A stretch of DNA of 64,000 nucleotides, taken from contig OY757904.1 of assembly GCA_963585895.1 (NCBI GenBank), positions 23,367,896 through 23,431,895 on the forward strand. The letters are read 5' to 3'. Below the pieces are notes generated by a model, which was not told the origin of the DNA, ran no database searches, and was given only the letters and a program-made list of their open reading frames with translations. The stretch's first letter is position 1. Every line of letters begins with the position of its first letter. The stretch is from Sepioteuthis lessoniana (lineage: Eukaryota; Mollusca; Cephalopoda; Myopsida; Loliginidae). Of the stretch, positions 32,097 through 43,934 are shown piece after piece. A program made the translations under genes and the position numbers.

Positions 32097-33794
32097 ATTC
32101 GAAGTTTAGGTCTGTTTAATGTTGGTGTAAATCTATTTATGAAGTTGATTTTCTTTTATTTGGAGTAACTAGTTGTCACAATCTGGTATATTGGCATTAT
32201 TTTGAAGTTTTCATTGTTTCATTCATGAAGGTGTTTTTATATTTCCAGTTTTCTTTTTTTATAGTAATTTAATGTTGTTTTTATGTAAAGAAAATCTTTG
32301 TTCAGAGCCTGAATGCAGTTTTTAAACCGTTTTACCGTAACAACATTTTATAATGTAGACAACGATTTTTGAATTGCAACTTGGATTTTTGTTTACCATG
32401 AATGTCGTTTCGTGGTTATCAAAAGTACAGGACTTTCCTTCTATGATTATATTATATAATCCACACCTTTTCTCTCTGCATTTTGAGACTATATGCGTAG
32501 TGTGCTTCCCAAATTTAGATGGGTTAAGTATGAATTTTAGGTTTTTTGGTTGACGTTTGCGTTTATCGATTTTTCTTGTTTCCTGTAGGTGTTTAATTGT
32601 ATAACTCTTTTTAAGTTGTCCTAGATTCTTTTGTTATTTCTGTAAATAGTTCTAGGTTGTTTCTGTTGTTTGTTGAAATGTATGCTAATAATTGTTTGTG
32701 GCAATGTGTTTTTGACGTGCGTAGTTCTTCAAGTGGTATTTTTTCTGCTAGATCAAATCTCTAATATATTAAACTTGCAAGATATCCCCGATAGAGGTTT
32801 AAGCATATGCACTTTGGGTGAACCTGTCTTTGTTATTGCATAGGGTGCAAAACCTTCATGATGTAAGGTATGAATTTTGGGAAATTTTGGGGATAATGAT
32901 TCTTAAAATGGACGTTGGGTGCCTGTGCGTTCGTGGAAAATATCGTGGAAATTTTGTTTTTATGAGGATGGTTAAATAAAGGTAGTTCTTTAAAATTGTG
33001 ACTAATGGTGGATTTTATCTGAGAGTGTTGATTTTGGAGTAAGTTAGCTACGTTGTTAAATTGTGCTCTATTATGATATGTATAGATTTTCCTTTATGAA
33101 GTCTAAGGTTGAATTGGTGTCACTTGGCACCATTTTAGTTCCAATAGCTGTTTCTTGGGTTCAAACATGGTTTTTGTTGTAGAATAGGAAAGAGTTTTTA
33201 TTTACGATTAGTTCTTTAATATCCGTGATATTTTTTTTGTTCATTCTTGGGCGTAGTTTTCCTGGGTATTTTTCTAATTAAAATCAGATGGCCTGTTTTC
33301 ATAATTCATGGGGGGACATTACAATGCAGATTGGTAACATCATATGTTACTATGAGCGTATTAGGATGAATTATTTGGGGATTTTTGGCGATATGGAGTT
33401 TTAAAAGATAATGTCATCTCTTAAATATGAACTTCTACAAATTCAGATTTTATATGTTGTTACAGCAATTTTAATTTATTCGGACTGTTGGGTGTTTGGA
33501 AATCTGTAAAAAAAATTTTAGCTTTTGGAATTAATTTAGTTGGGTAGTTTTTTCCTTATAGTTAATTTCTTATTTTATTCTGTGCCGATTTTTTAAATTT
33601 CTGATAGGATATCATTGTGTCTGTATTATTTAATTAATAGTTGGTTACATCTTTTGATATTCCCTGGAATCTTGTTCTGTAATATGTTTTGTTTAAAATG
33701 ACTACTGTGCTTCCCTTGTCTGCTTCATTATAGATACATCGTTTTTTATCAATAAGGGTTTTTGGACTATTGTCTCCATCTTTATTTTTATTTC

Positions 33795-33835
33795 CACAAC
33801 GTTTCGGTCGATATGTCCTCCGGCCTTCATCTGGT
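33795..33835 (-). ncRNA. Hammerhead-like core, left arm of family 5
   Basis: Minus strand CAGATGA (position-4 change), bulged A, GGCC..GACC stem II region, GAAAC, then GTTGTGG. The expected UH cleavage site is not clear. Probably degraded. Confidence 0.3.
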
Positions 33836-33894
33836 GTTTGTCGAACTCGGGAACCTTCACGGAACTTCGAACTACGTCCTTTGTTGAATCAACG

Positions 33895-34060
33895 GGGGTC
33901 ACATGTTCTGATTCCGTTACCCATAGAGTTAAGTATTCCTGTATTGTTACTCGCCTAGAGTCAGGATTGAACCTGCAACCTCTAGATGATTGTCTCCTTA
34001 GAATCTTAGGGAACCAACGCCTATAACCATTACGTTATGCGTCCTGCTGGACAGTTCAGA
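33895..34060 (-). other. tRNA-like segment in the fold-back spacer
   Basis: Minus strand: CGTAATGGTTATAGGCG (box A-like) and GCAGGTTCAATCCTG (box B/T-arm-like) 60-odd bp apart. Acceptor ends do not pair, so it is not a working tRNA. More likely a SINE head. Confidence 0.45.
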
Positions 34061-34164
34061 GTGAATTCTTGGGACCTATAAACTTAATGTTCTTACTTGA
34101 CTCAGATTACTACTATTATGTATGATTTTTTACCTGTGCTCATATTCAGATTTTTTTCGACAAA

Positions 34165-34210
34165 CATCTGAAGAAGGCCGGAGGACATATTGGCCGAAAC
34201 GTTGCGGAAA
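34165..34210 (+). ncRNA. Hammerhead-like core, right arm of family 5
   Basis: CTGAAGA at 34168-34174 (position 7 is A), bulged A, GGCC (34176-34179) paired with GGCC (34192-34195), GAAA, CGTTG. Stem II is perfect, but no clean UH after stem III. Confidence 0.35.
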
Positions 34211-34620
34211 TAACAATAAAGATGAAGACAATAGTCCGAAAACTCTTAATGATAAAAATCATCAAGCTTCGTCTCTAAAATTTAGACAACTAACTACATC
34301 GTTGTTTTCCAGTCTTGTCTTTCTTTAGATCACAGGTTATTTTGTACATTTGTTTTTTTGTTTTTGTTTTCATATAAGTTAATGTTATATAGTTTTTCGA
34401 AGAATACGTTTAACTCTCTGTTATTACATCCGTCCGGGAAGAATTTGGATTCATTTTCTATAATGATTCGTCCGTATTTTCTTTGTTATGGAATATTTCT
34501 CTCAATCTAAATATGTGTTCAAAATCATTGACGTCATTTTTAATTTTACTAGTTTGGTTTATGGAATCAGAGAAAAGTTAATACCTAGTTCTAATAAATC
34601 AATCTGATTTTATTTAATTT

Positions 34621-35094
34621 ATATGTTGATAGATTTATTATTTTGGATTTTACGTTATAGGTTTTGTTCGGTATGTTAAACTAGTCTTATTGTCCAGTTA
34701 CTGTTGCCTAAAATAGTTTCTTACTGTAAAGTCTTCATGTTATATTCTCCGGTTATGCCATAGACTGGATGGGTTCAGCACATCCTGCTTTTGATTGTAT
34801 GTATGGTAGTTGGGGCAATTTTTGTGTGTGATGGAATGTGTAGAGATTATATAATCTTTCTATGGGGTTGTTTGTGTGTTTTGATAATTCACTCAGTTGT
34901 GAGGGTATGTATGTGTGCTTGTGCGTATTTCAGAGAGTTTTCTGTTGTATGGTTCTCTTTGTGGATGGTAACGGTGTGAGTGGTTGTTGTTCAATGGAGT
35001 GTGTCGGTTTCTCTTCTACCGTGTATATGCAGTTTTTTGTGAATAATTTTTTGGTTTCGTTGTCTCCGTTTTTTCCAAATTTTTCAAAGTTAAA
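34621..35094. other. No gene recognised
   Basis: GT-rich plus strand with chance open frames (34791-34979, 34862-35119). May include more decayed Penelope sequence, not demonstrable by eye. Confidence 0.35.
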
Positions 35095-35320
35095 ATTAAT
35101 CTATATAGAATGTACCTAAGCACTGACCAATAGAGTATCTTTACATAAAACAACATTAAATTATCAGAAAAAAAACTTCATACATCAAAATAACTTTATG
35201 AATGCAGCAATAGAAACTGTAAAATAATGCTATTATTGAAAACAGATGACTTCTCGTTACTCCAAAACGGGAAAAAACATAGATTGATTTAAACCAACAT
35301 TATACAGAGCCTAAATAGAT

Positions 35321-35325
<5 letters not shown>
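35095..35325 (+). pseudogene. Penelope-like element 3' end, second copy
   Basis: Matches the complement of 32100-32300: ACATAAAACAACATTAAATT, TTTATGAATG, ACCAACATTA-TACAGA-CCTAAA, then (CA)n. Translated, VSLHKTTLN corresponds to FSLHKNNIK of the minus-strand copy (end of GIY-YIG). The two 3' ends point away from each other, both stopping at CA/GT repeats. Confidence 0.55.

Positions 35326-35356
<31 letters not shown>
35322..35356. repeat. (CA)n microsatellite
   Basis: About 17 CA units. More CA-rich sequence at 35575-35640 and (TA)n at 35694-35720. Confidence 0.93.
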
Positions 35357-35358
<2 letters not shown>

Positions 35359-35889
35359 TGACACAGACGCTCGTATACACACACCGAGTAGAATAATGAC
35401 CCATGTGTGTATGGAGATAAATTCATTCTCACATGCATTAAATCCTTCAATGCCCATGAAAATAGATGAGTACGAGTATATGTATATATAAGTGCACTTA
35501 CATATATACGTAGACACACACATAATTTACCAAAACACATACTCTTATACGAATAATACACACATCAACTGGAACCTCTAACACACACAAAAACTGCACA
35601 CACACACACACACGCACACACACATACACATATGTATGTGTCTAGCCACACAGAAGAGTTCTGATAGAACGAAACAGTCTGTCTGTGGATGACAATATAT
35701 ATATATATATATATATATAACATTAAACATATTTGCATTGACGAGATGTCAACTGAAAGGAGAGGAGAAAATAATCATTAACAAAACAAACAAAAAAAAT
35801 TCACGGACAATTTACTCCAGCGCGAAAATCACAGAATCAATACTGGAATTATACAAAATCTGAAAAGCCAATCAAAACACACCAAAAAA

Positions 35890-35945
35890 ATTTGAAATGC
35901 CTGAGGATGATTCATATGTTCAAAACACGTGTCACCCAAGTAGAC
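35890..35945 (+). ncRNA. Hammerhead-like motif
   Basis: CTGAGGA at 35901-35907, stem II UGA..UCA, AAAA in place of GAAA, CACGTG (self-complementary stem III), UC at 35932-35933. CACGTGTC is the arrangement often found in Penelope-type hammerheads. The lost G12 should abolish activity. Confidence 0.35.
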
Positions 35946-36113
35946 GCACATGTACTTGGAATATTTGTAGATGAATAAATAAATGTATAAATACCAAATC
36001 TGAAATTATTTGATGACCTATTCATTTTAAGATGCTTACAGGACCAACAAAAATCTCTTTATAATAATTTTTTTCTCGGTCACACGAGAAATAGTTAACA
36101 TCTTATAATTAAT

Positions 36114-36457
36114 CATCATCATCATCATCATATCGTGCTGGCAGCACGGATATCCCTGACCCTCTCTCGCCACTCCTCCCTATCGTTCATCGCCCTAGGC
36201 AGGTCTTCAGGACAACAACCTGTATCCTCACATAGCTGCTGAATGTACGTTCGTGCTGGTCGTCCTGCTTTTGCGCGGCCGTGTGTGGGGATCCATAAGA
36301 GTACATCTCTTATGAGTTCATCTCTGCTTCTCCAGCAATGTCCTGCATGTCTGGTTCGCCTAACTTGAATAGTTTTCGTGATAGGGGGCAGGTGGCCGTA
36401 CAGTTGGTGTCTTGTGGGGTGTTGCTGCCAGGACTTGTTCAGGATTGCACGCAGCAT
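36114..36457 (-). mobile_element. RTE-type LINE 3' end, half of a LINE/SINE chimera
   Basis: Minus-strand C-terminal region (MLRAILNKSWQQHPTRHQLY, then RRTRHAGHCWRSRDELIR) open to the terminal region, with (ATC)n at its left end. It stops abruptly at GCACGCAGCAT, where a SINE begins on the other strand. CTTATAATTAAT at 36102-36113 flanks the left side; the matching copy lies beyond the SINE. Confidence 0.88.
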
Positions 36458-36704
36458 TGGCCCAGCGGTTAGAGTGTTCGCCAATGGCCCGGGAGACCTG
36501 GGTTCAATCCCAGGTCGAGTCATACCAAAGACTTTAAAAATGGAACTTGATACCACCTTGCTTAACACTCAGCATTATAAGGTACGGTTCAAGGGTAAAG
36601 TGGAGCAATCCAGGGAATGGAGTAGCGCCCTCCCCTACACCTTGGTGTAGTAGCTATCGAAAAGGGAGCCTTCGGGTCACCCTCGACTATGGTCGCTAAC
36701 TTTA
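36458..36704 (+). mobile_element. tRNA-derived SINE family B, best copy
   Basis: Head GGCCCAGCGGTTAGAGTG (box A region) and ACCTGGGTTCAATCCCAGGT (box B in a perfect T-arm stem), then a ~180-bp body (ACTTTAAAAATGGAACTTG, ATAAGGTACGG, AGTGGAGCAATCC, GTAGCTATCGAAAAGGGAGC) ending CTAACTTTA. CTTATAATTAAT at 36705-36716 repeats the sequence left of the adjoining LINE. Translation of the head region yields GIEPRSPGPLA-type peptides, a common annotation artefact. Confidence 0.85.
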
Positions 36705-36716
36705 CTTATAATTAAT

Positions 36717-37225
36717 AGAACAGCAAATGAATCTTAATTTGGTAGTTGTGTTTTATTATTTCATATATTCGTGCTCTGCACGTGTTTCAGACGTTATGAT
36801 CTTCTTCTGGAGATTGATAATCGCTTGAGTGTTTCTAGCCTTTATAGTGAAAACTGTTTTTATTTGTGTGGGATCCTTTTATGACCAAATTATCACAGAT
36901 ATTTATTACAATCCTTCAAACACCCAACAATACCTCAATTTAAAAGCCATCACCCCAAAAACTGCATAGAATATTTTCTCCACATCTTGGTATGTAGAAT
37001 ATGCGCAATAGACGTTAACAAAAACCACCGACAAACTCATAAATACAGCGAGAACTTCGGTGATATATGGAGAGATTCACAAAGTGATTCATAATTTTAG
37101 CCTAGTGCCTTGACTAAGCAACACTCAGAAAAAATCTATTAACAGGAAGGAAGTTGCAAAATTATTAAAATGATAATTGCTTATGTTAATTATTTTATTT
37201 GGTTAAAAAATTGTGTTTGGTAAAA
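36717..37225. other. No gene; one weak hammerhead-like motif
   Basis: 36780-36830 (minus) has CAGAAGA, a short stem II (AGAU/GUCU), GAAA and CACGTG but lacks the UH site. The rest is AT-rich. Confidence 0.3.
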
Positions 37226-37227
37226 TT

Positions 37228-39599
37228 ATCATCATCATCATCATATCGCACTGGTAGCACGAATATCCCTGACCCTCTCTCGCCACTCCTCCTTATCGTT
37301 CATCGCCCTAGGTAGGTTTTCAGGACAACATCCCGTATCCTCACACAGCTGCTGGATGTATGTTCGTGCTGGTCGTCCTGCTTTTGCACGGCCATGTGTG
37401 GGGGTCCATAAGAGTACATCACTTATGAGTTCGTCCCTGCTTCTCCAGCAGTGTCCTGCATGTCTGGCTCGTCTAACTTGAATAGTTTTCGTTATAGGGG
37501 GTAGGTGGCCGTACAGTTGGTGACTTGTGGGGTGTTGCCGCCAGGACTTGTTTAAGATTGCACGTAGCATACTTGTGTAATTGCCGTCAAGCTTCTTCTC
37601 CAGCCGTTTTGTTAGCGTCCATGTAGTGCAGCCATATAGCAGTATCGATGTGACCGCTGCCTGGAAGAAACTGCGTTTCATTTCATCGGTTAGGTCTAAT
37701 TTCCAAATAATCGATAACCTATTGATAGCTGTCCATGCTTTCGCTAACCTCGTTTCGATGTCCTTTTCGGTTGATTCGACGCTGCTTCCTAGGTAAGTGA
37801 ATTTGTCTACTAGTTTAAGAGAGGTTCCTTCTAGAGTGGAGATGTCCCCATTTGGTTATAGCACATACATTCCGTTTTGTGTGCATTAACATAGAGGCCT
37901 ATGTTTGCTGCTGCTCGTTCCATACTCTGCAGTAGTGTTTCGGCTTGGTCAGGTGTATTTGCCAGTATCGCTATGTCATCGGCGTAGTCGGCGTCGGTAA
38001 TTGTTGTTGCGGGGTACCTTCTGATTCTTTTCTTCATCAGTTCGAAGCCATTCTCTTTGATTTTGTCAATCGATGTTCTAACTACGTAGTCAAGACAGAT
38101 GATAAAGAGGTACGGAGCCACCGTGTCCCCTTGTAGTACTCCTGCTACAATGTCGAAGTATTCTGTGCCTCCATCTGGGGATCGTACTTTTACTTTAGTG
38201 TTTCTATAGAGAATCGTTATTGCCGCTACGGTTTCTTTAGGTATGCCGTACGCTCGTAGGATTTGTTCCATCTTTCCTCTGTGAATGGAATCGAAAGCCT
38301 TGGTAAAGTCAACAAATAATAATGTCGCTTGTAGGTTTTTTGCCCGTACACCTTCAAGGATTCTACGGATGGTTAATATTTGTGAGTTCGTGGATCTATT
38401 TCTTCGGAAGCCATTTTGGTTTTTTCTTAGTATGTTGTCGATTTCGGATTCTATGCGGTTTCGTAGTAGGGCATTGTAGATTTTGGCTGCTATGGATGTA
38501 AGTGTTATGCCTCGGTAGTTTTTGGCTAATCCGAGGTCCACCTTTTTAGGGAAGGGGAGTATGCATCCCTTCATCCATCTATCTATCGGATTTTGATTGT
38601 ATACTGCGTTGCAGTGTCGGAGTAGTATGTCATCGAATTGTCTGGTCTTCCATACTTCCGGGGGAATTTCGTCCAGCCCTGCAGCTTTCCTATTTTTAAT
38701 TTTTCTGAGAACTGAGTCGAGTTCTTCTTGTGTGAACGGTCTTAGTTTAATGTTTTACTTGTTTGCTAATTATTCTGGTGATTAGTTCATGTGTTATTTT
38801 CGGTGGGTTTCCTAGTAAGTTTTCGAAGTGCTGTTTCCACAGTGTTATTCTTTCTTGTTGGTTTGCTGCTTTAAGTTTTGCTTTGGCTGTGTTCTTTCTT
38901 CTACTCACTTCGTTTATTGTTTGCCAGGCTATCCTAGATTGTCATTCTTCCACCGACTCTCTAATCTTATCTTTCTGATTTTGAATGTATTCTGTCTGAT
39001 CCTTTATATATACGCCTGCTAATTGATATTGTGCCGTTTTTAGTTTTAAGGCATTTGTGTTTGTTGGTTTTTTTCGATAGTTTTTGGAGGCTGTTTTCAC
39101 TAGTGCACGTTTTTCTGTCACCGCTAATGTTTCCCAAGGACTCTATATTTAGTTTTGAGTTCTGTTGGAATGCATTTCGCTGCTGCCTCGAGGTGTGCAT
39201 TAACGAAATTTTCATATTCGTCGTTTGGTGTATTTTTTTCGGTCTTTTCTTGTAGTGTTTAGAATCTGTTTCTTAATTCTAATACGTATTTATCTCTTAT
39301 ATCTCTGTTGTTCAATAGGGCCCAGTCATAGTGTTTGGTGGTCGCTGTTCGTTTGGCGTTTTTTCGTAGGCTTAACCGTATTTTTGCCGTGACTATTCGG
39401 TGATCGGTGGACACACCCTCAAAAGAGGAGTATGCCTCGCAATTCATTGCACTATTTTTCCATTTCTTGTTTATAAGGACGTAGTCTATCTGAGCTTTAG
39501 TATTGTTTGCGTACGTGTATGTCCATAGTTTTCCCTCCCTTTTTTGGTAGTTTGTATTGAGGCAAGTTAATCTATTTTCTATCATGAAATCTGTTAAGT
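37228..39599 (-). mobile_element. RTE-type LINE, 5'-truncated, degraded
   Basis: About 2.37 kb from (ATC)n to mid-endonuclease (LTDFMIENRL). Open blocks in different frames: 39259-39598 (endonuclease end with STDHR), 38967-39215, 37831-38574 (RT: LLFVDFTKAFDS, AGVLQGDTVAPYLF, DADYADDIAILA) and 37241-37681 (C-terminal region starting MKRSFFQAAVTSILLYG). The YADD catalytic site is intact, but at least three frame breaks kill the element. Plus-strand frames in this span are shadows. Confidence 0.9.
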
Positions 39600-41580
39600 A
39601 AACGTTAAATGAAGAAGAAACATTTGAACACACGAGCCAACTGAGGAAGAAATGTATCAATATTGGTCAGTATGTCTTTAAGTCCTATTAATTTAAAATG
39701 CTGAATTTTTACAAAATGTTATGCTGTATTTTGTTTGTAAAATAATGCTTAAACTATGCGTTTTAAATGTAAAGACACGCTTTCTCTACTGTAAACCCAA
39801 ATTGATTTTAAAGACTCTCTCTGTCCTAATGTCAGCGAATACGGCAGAATGTTTTTGAATCTCTTCTATAATATAATTTAAAAATTGTTAAAGAAAGCCC
39901 TAACAGTAGTTTAGAAGAAAAAGTAAAAGCCTAAAACGCCAGGGAAATAAAAAAGAAAAAAAAGCAATTGTAAAAGCTCTATAATTCCTGAAGTCTTCTA
40001 GGTTCCCAACGGTAGTATAGAGAAAAAACAAACAAAAAAAAACACACAAAAAAACCCCCTAAAAAACCATGGAAAATGTCCCAATACCCCCCCCCCAAAA
40101 AAAAAATTCAGTACCAGTGAAAGTCATTCGAAAGTACCTTGATCTTGGACTTTAACTAAGGTAAAATTATAAGTAACTAATTTTTGGGTATAAGTGTACT
40201 TGATCGAAGAAAGTGATAGGTTTGCACGTATATCAGGTTAGCCATGTCCAAATAGTTCAAGACAGGATATTGAACATAAACGAATCAAGTGTTTGTCATC
40301 TGGGTTCGAAATACGCCTTATGATCGTATGATGCAGTAATTACGAAGATGGCGTCAAATCGAAAGGTATAATACACGTGTCTTTATAACATTTGCTGAAT
40401 GCAATAATTTACAGATGTTATTAGAAAAGATAATTTTGAATTCGGACAAACGGCCTTTGAATATAGTTGAGTTTGGAAACCCAAATAGACAAGTTGGGTT
40501 AGACGTTGGTGCCGGTCAGTGAGAGAAGGGGTAGTGGGCGCCTCTTGGTAGCGGCAACCGAGATTCACTGATGTACCCTCAAAAAGGTCTTTCTCTTTCC
40601 CTCGTGTTTGTGTCGGATTGCTAGAATTGGAAACAGTCTGAATAAAATATTTTTCGTATTCAGAATAACAGAGTCGCATTGTTGTTTTCGAAATTATAAT
40701 ATTCAAAATGGTCAATCGTCTTACAGAAAAGTGCAATACGAAAATGCACTTTCCAACGCTAAAAAAATACACAACATGATATGTTTTAGAAATTCCGTTT
40801 ATATGTTAAAAACAAAACGCCAAAGAAGTTTGATAGTAGTCGATGTAAACAATAACATTACCTTATAGTACAATAGCATGAATTATATAAACGGATAGGA
40901 TTGCTTATTGTATTGAGACAGATATTAACCACTGAGCCTTCCATTTTTAATGTCTCATGCCAGTAAATAATTATTTTGAATATGAGTGAGTAGATAAGAA
41001 TATAACAATGTGGAAAATATTTTCATGTTGTGCGCAAAATATTAAGTGGAAGCGAAAAATAAAGACAAGGAAACTTATTAAAAACAAACAATTTTTTAAT
41101 ATATAAAAATGAACAGACGATGAATGAATATAAAGCAGAATTAATCAAAAAGAAATGTCTGAATTGACTGTCCCGTTTTTTATTTTTGTTTTTTGTGCTT
41201 TTCTTATTTTTTTTCACCATTCAGACACTTGCTTGTATGATTTGATTGAATAACGAAGTTAATCATTCAAATTTTAGAATTTCGTGAGCTGAAATTTTAT
41301 TTTATTTTTTCATTCTTTATTATTATGCCGAATGCCACTGAGAAACGTAACATTCAACAGAGTATGTCGGTCAAAATACGTTTGCTAAATATATTACTTT
41401 CTTTCTCAAAAGCTTTTATTCCGGCCAAGCCTAGAGGTAGACATTTTTCATTTTAACTCGGATTTTGAACGCATCAAAGTTGCCTTAATCCTCAGGTCAG
41501 ATTGTTGGAATGCTTGTTGACTGAAGTGAAATATGAAACATTTTTTCTTAGTAGTCAGTGGTTGCACCAAAATCTATATG
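39600..41580. other. No gene recognised
   Basis: AT-rich. The 40383-40772 (minus) and 40608-40868 (plus) frames overlap on opposite strands and show no domain. Confidence 0.4.
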
Positions 41581-41584
41581 GCAG

Positions 41585-41905
41585 ATTGGGTTCGTTAGCC
41601 TTGGTAAGGCAAACATTCTAGTAGAAGGAAAACAGACTTCAAAACAGTTGTACCCTGCTTACAAATTCACCTTGTGTTACATCCTGCCCATGATTAAGTG
41701 GGGTGGCTAATTACATACATCTTGCTTTCCCAGTCTTTGCTTCTGACGTAACTGCTACCTCTGTCTTGAGTATAACAAAAAATTGCATCCGATGGTGAAG
41801 CTCCAGTTCTAGATAACTAGGGAGTGTGAAGTAGACTTTCGTTACTGTTCGCCCCAGGTCCACTTTGATCCAGACTTAGGGTTCCATCTACAGGTTAAAT
41901 AGGTC
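41585..41905 (+). repeat. SINE A-like tail and R1 5' block
   Basis: GTTCGTTAGCCTTGGTAAGG near 41590 matches 22190-22230. GTGAAGCTCCAGTTCTAG and GGTCCACTTTGATCCAG near 41800-41880 match R1. The same pairing and order as at 22055-22960 suggests one composite repeat. Confidence 0.45.
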
Positions 41906-43242
41906 TGTTTAAAAATTATTAGTATTCGATAGGATCGTATGCATTAAAAAAACTCTCTTAAAGAACAACTGCACAAAATATGTAAATATGAACGTAAGAC
42001 GAAGAGGATTCTCAACATCAAGGCATAAAATAACCATTCATGAGTTGACATACTGTTAAAATCAATCAGTCTAAGTCGTAGTTTTATAGAGATATGTCAA
42101 AATTAGCTCAGATTTTGATCATTATTTTTCAATTTCAGGTTACCTATTTTAGTTAAGAGTCTTTGGAACTCGGTGCAAATATCTTGAGATTCTCAGCTGA
42201 ATAGTGTTTTTTTAAATGTGTGGATATTTATCTGATATTATACCATACTATATTCGCATAAAAAAACCTTATAAATGTTTGAACGTATGTTGATAATAAT
42301 TATTTCTAGAAAGGGTCTTCTTACGCCAGAAGAACACATATATTTTTGTCATCTACTTGACGAAAAAATTGTGTCTCAATGTTTTTCTGTGTCTTACACT
42401 GTAACTTCAATCAGCAATTTTTGTGCTTTATATCTCTTTTTTTCCCCGACTATTTTAGTATGATTGCTTTGAATTTTGACAATTGGACTATTACTTGTGA
42501 TTTCTATTCCCACCTAGTGCCCTATACTTTTGAGTTTCTGTCTCAACTAAGCCAGTTAAGTAAATAAGTATATACAAGGGTCATTCAATAAATAAAGTTG
42601 ATTTTTCCTTAGGAAATGACAATAAAAAGTAACTCTTATAGTTGCATTTTTTTTTTCAAGTAAACCAATAGTGCTGATTAGGCATTTTATGTCCCAGAAT
42701 TACCGATCGCTGCGCTCGAATTTTTTCTTTATAAGTAAGTGAATATATTTCCACTTAGTGGACTCTATTTTTGACTCAGGCTCGTAGTGGCATACCAATG
42801 TTTGGACCAGTTTATAAAGCTAGTTACTGTAATGGTTGATTGTATTAATTATTTCATTATCTAATTTGGTCGGGCCGCGAGTTTTTTTATTTAGCCGTTA
42901 AGTTGCCTAAAATCTTTGAGTGGAAACGTAAGTCAAATTGGAAAGTTCAAGCGGCCAGGATAGGGGACGCCGGTAATTTCGACACAGGAAGACCCAATGT
43001 AAACAAAATAGATTCATGTTTTGTCACAAGTTTGATTGAAGAAATGAAAACCATGGTAAAAATTTAGGGACACGAGCGAGATGACGCAATAATTCGTGAG
43101 ATGACATCACACTAATAATATCCTGAGTTAAGATTTATAAAAATTAGCGAATTTTTAAAAAGTAGTCAGTTTCAGTTCAGTTGGAGGCAGTTGAGGAAGT
43201 CGGTCGGTGGGGTTCTCTTTGTATCTCTGTCGATAGACCCTT

Positions 43243-43250
<8 letters not shown>
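41906..43250. other. No gene; possible mariner terminus
   Basis: ACAAGGGTCATTCAATAAAT near 42577 looks like a mariner terminal repeat, possibly the left end of the relic at 43935-44215. No reading frame supports it. Confidence 0.35.

Positions 43251-43317
<67 letters not shown>
43251..43317. repeat. (TC)n microsatellite
   Basis: About 33 TC units with one CCC interruption. Confidence 0.95.
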
Positions 43318-43318
<1 letters not shown>

Positions 43319-43934
43319 GTGCTACTGTATGCACTCAGAATACTGAAGAGCATATCTGAAAACGCATGTGGTAATCAGAGAACCAAGGCCATAAATAAAG
43401 TACCGTGACAAGAATTTGGTGTCGTTATCAGGATAAGACAAAAGAAAAAGAATCGTGACAACAATATTATTACATTTGGTACCACAAATGATAACACATC
43501 TCTGTTGAAGTCTGGAGCATTATATTTGAATTGCCACCATTTTGAGTGGTTTCAAAATAATTTTTTGACTGGAGTAAAATAATTTTTGCTATAGAACAAT
43601 TCCAAACAATGTAGAGTTTATTATGTTTATAGAAAAAATCTGAGAAAAAGTACATTACTTTATAAAAAAGAAATACCCTAATTTAATGAACCTCATATAT
43701 AGATCTATATAAAAGGGTATTTTTTCCATAAATTATTTAAGGAAGGTCGAAAGGGTATTCAAGATAAAAACAGGCCTGGAAACCCTACAATGGTGATCGC
43801 ACCTGAAATGGTGGATTACATTAATGCCATCATTTACCCTGACCAAAGTAGATTTCTGAACATATTTGATTTTCTGTGAGTACAGCTGACAAAATAGTGC
43901 ATGTTGACCTTGCTTGGTCACTTGGCGTTAGGTT

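Larger units (their letters stand above)
33744..34294. mobile_element. Fold-back element, family 5, inserted into the Penelope relic
   Basis: TACATCGTT at 33735-33743 repeats exactly at 34295-34303, giving a 9-bp TSD around 551 bp. Left arm (33744-33850, minus) and right arm (34155-34255, plus) are inverted copies: GAAGGCCGGAGGACATAT, CCGAAACGTTG, GACAATAGTCC. Each arm has a hammerhead-like core. The spacer holds a tRNA-like segment (33895-34060). A solitary arm of this family lies at 58940-59050. Confidence 0.65.
32130..34620 (-). pseudogene. Penelope-like element reverse transcriptase/GIY-YIG
   Basis: On the minus strand, many short frame-shifted pieces follow the order of a Penelope-like polyprotein. 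N-terminal piece: NDVNDFEHIFRLREIFHNK near 34520. Then, across an inserted element (33744-34294), NEADKGSTVVILNKTYY near 33700; RT pieces TYDVTNLHCNVP near 33340 and TAIGTKMVPS near 33150; then near 32430-32280 CTFDNHETTFMVNKNPSCN and KIVVYIIKC, the start of a GIY-YIG endonuclease, followed by RFSLHKNNIK. Stops and frameshifts are frequent, so it is dead. Penelope-like elements combine a telomerase-related RT with GIY-YIG and often carry hammerhead ribozymes, linking this relic to the ribozyme elements nearby. It ends at (GT)n. Confidence 0.68.

Noticed and set aside
33895-34060. tRNA gene on the minus strand
   Set aside because: Promoter boxes exist, but there is no acceptor stem or clear anticodon arm. 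It lies within a transposed segment.
36458-36530. tRNA gene
   Set aside because: Box A and a perfect T-arm are present, but acceptor ends do not pair, and the sequence continues into a SINE body found in other copies.
36128-36568. 146-aa frame fusing a GIEPRSPGP-type peptide to a LINE protein end
   Set aside because: It runs from SINE antisense into LINE coding sequence, an insertion artefact.
37581-39255. Plus-strand frames across the RTE copies (also 45704-47424 and 60272-62206)
   Set aside because: Antisense shadows of LINE coding sequence; the minus strand carries all the RT and endonuclease motifs.
40383-40868. Overlapping 129-aa minus and 86-aa plus frames as a host gene
   Set aside because: Opposite strands open at once in AT-rich sequence, no motif and no splice or promoter evidence.
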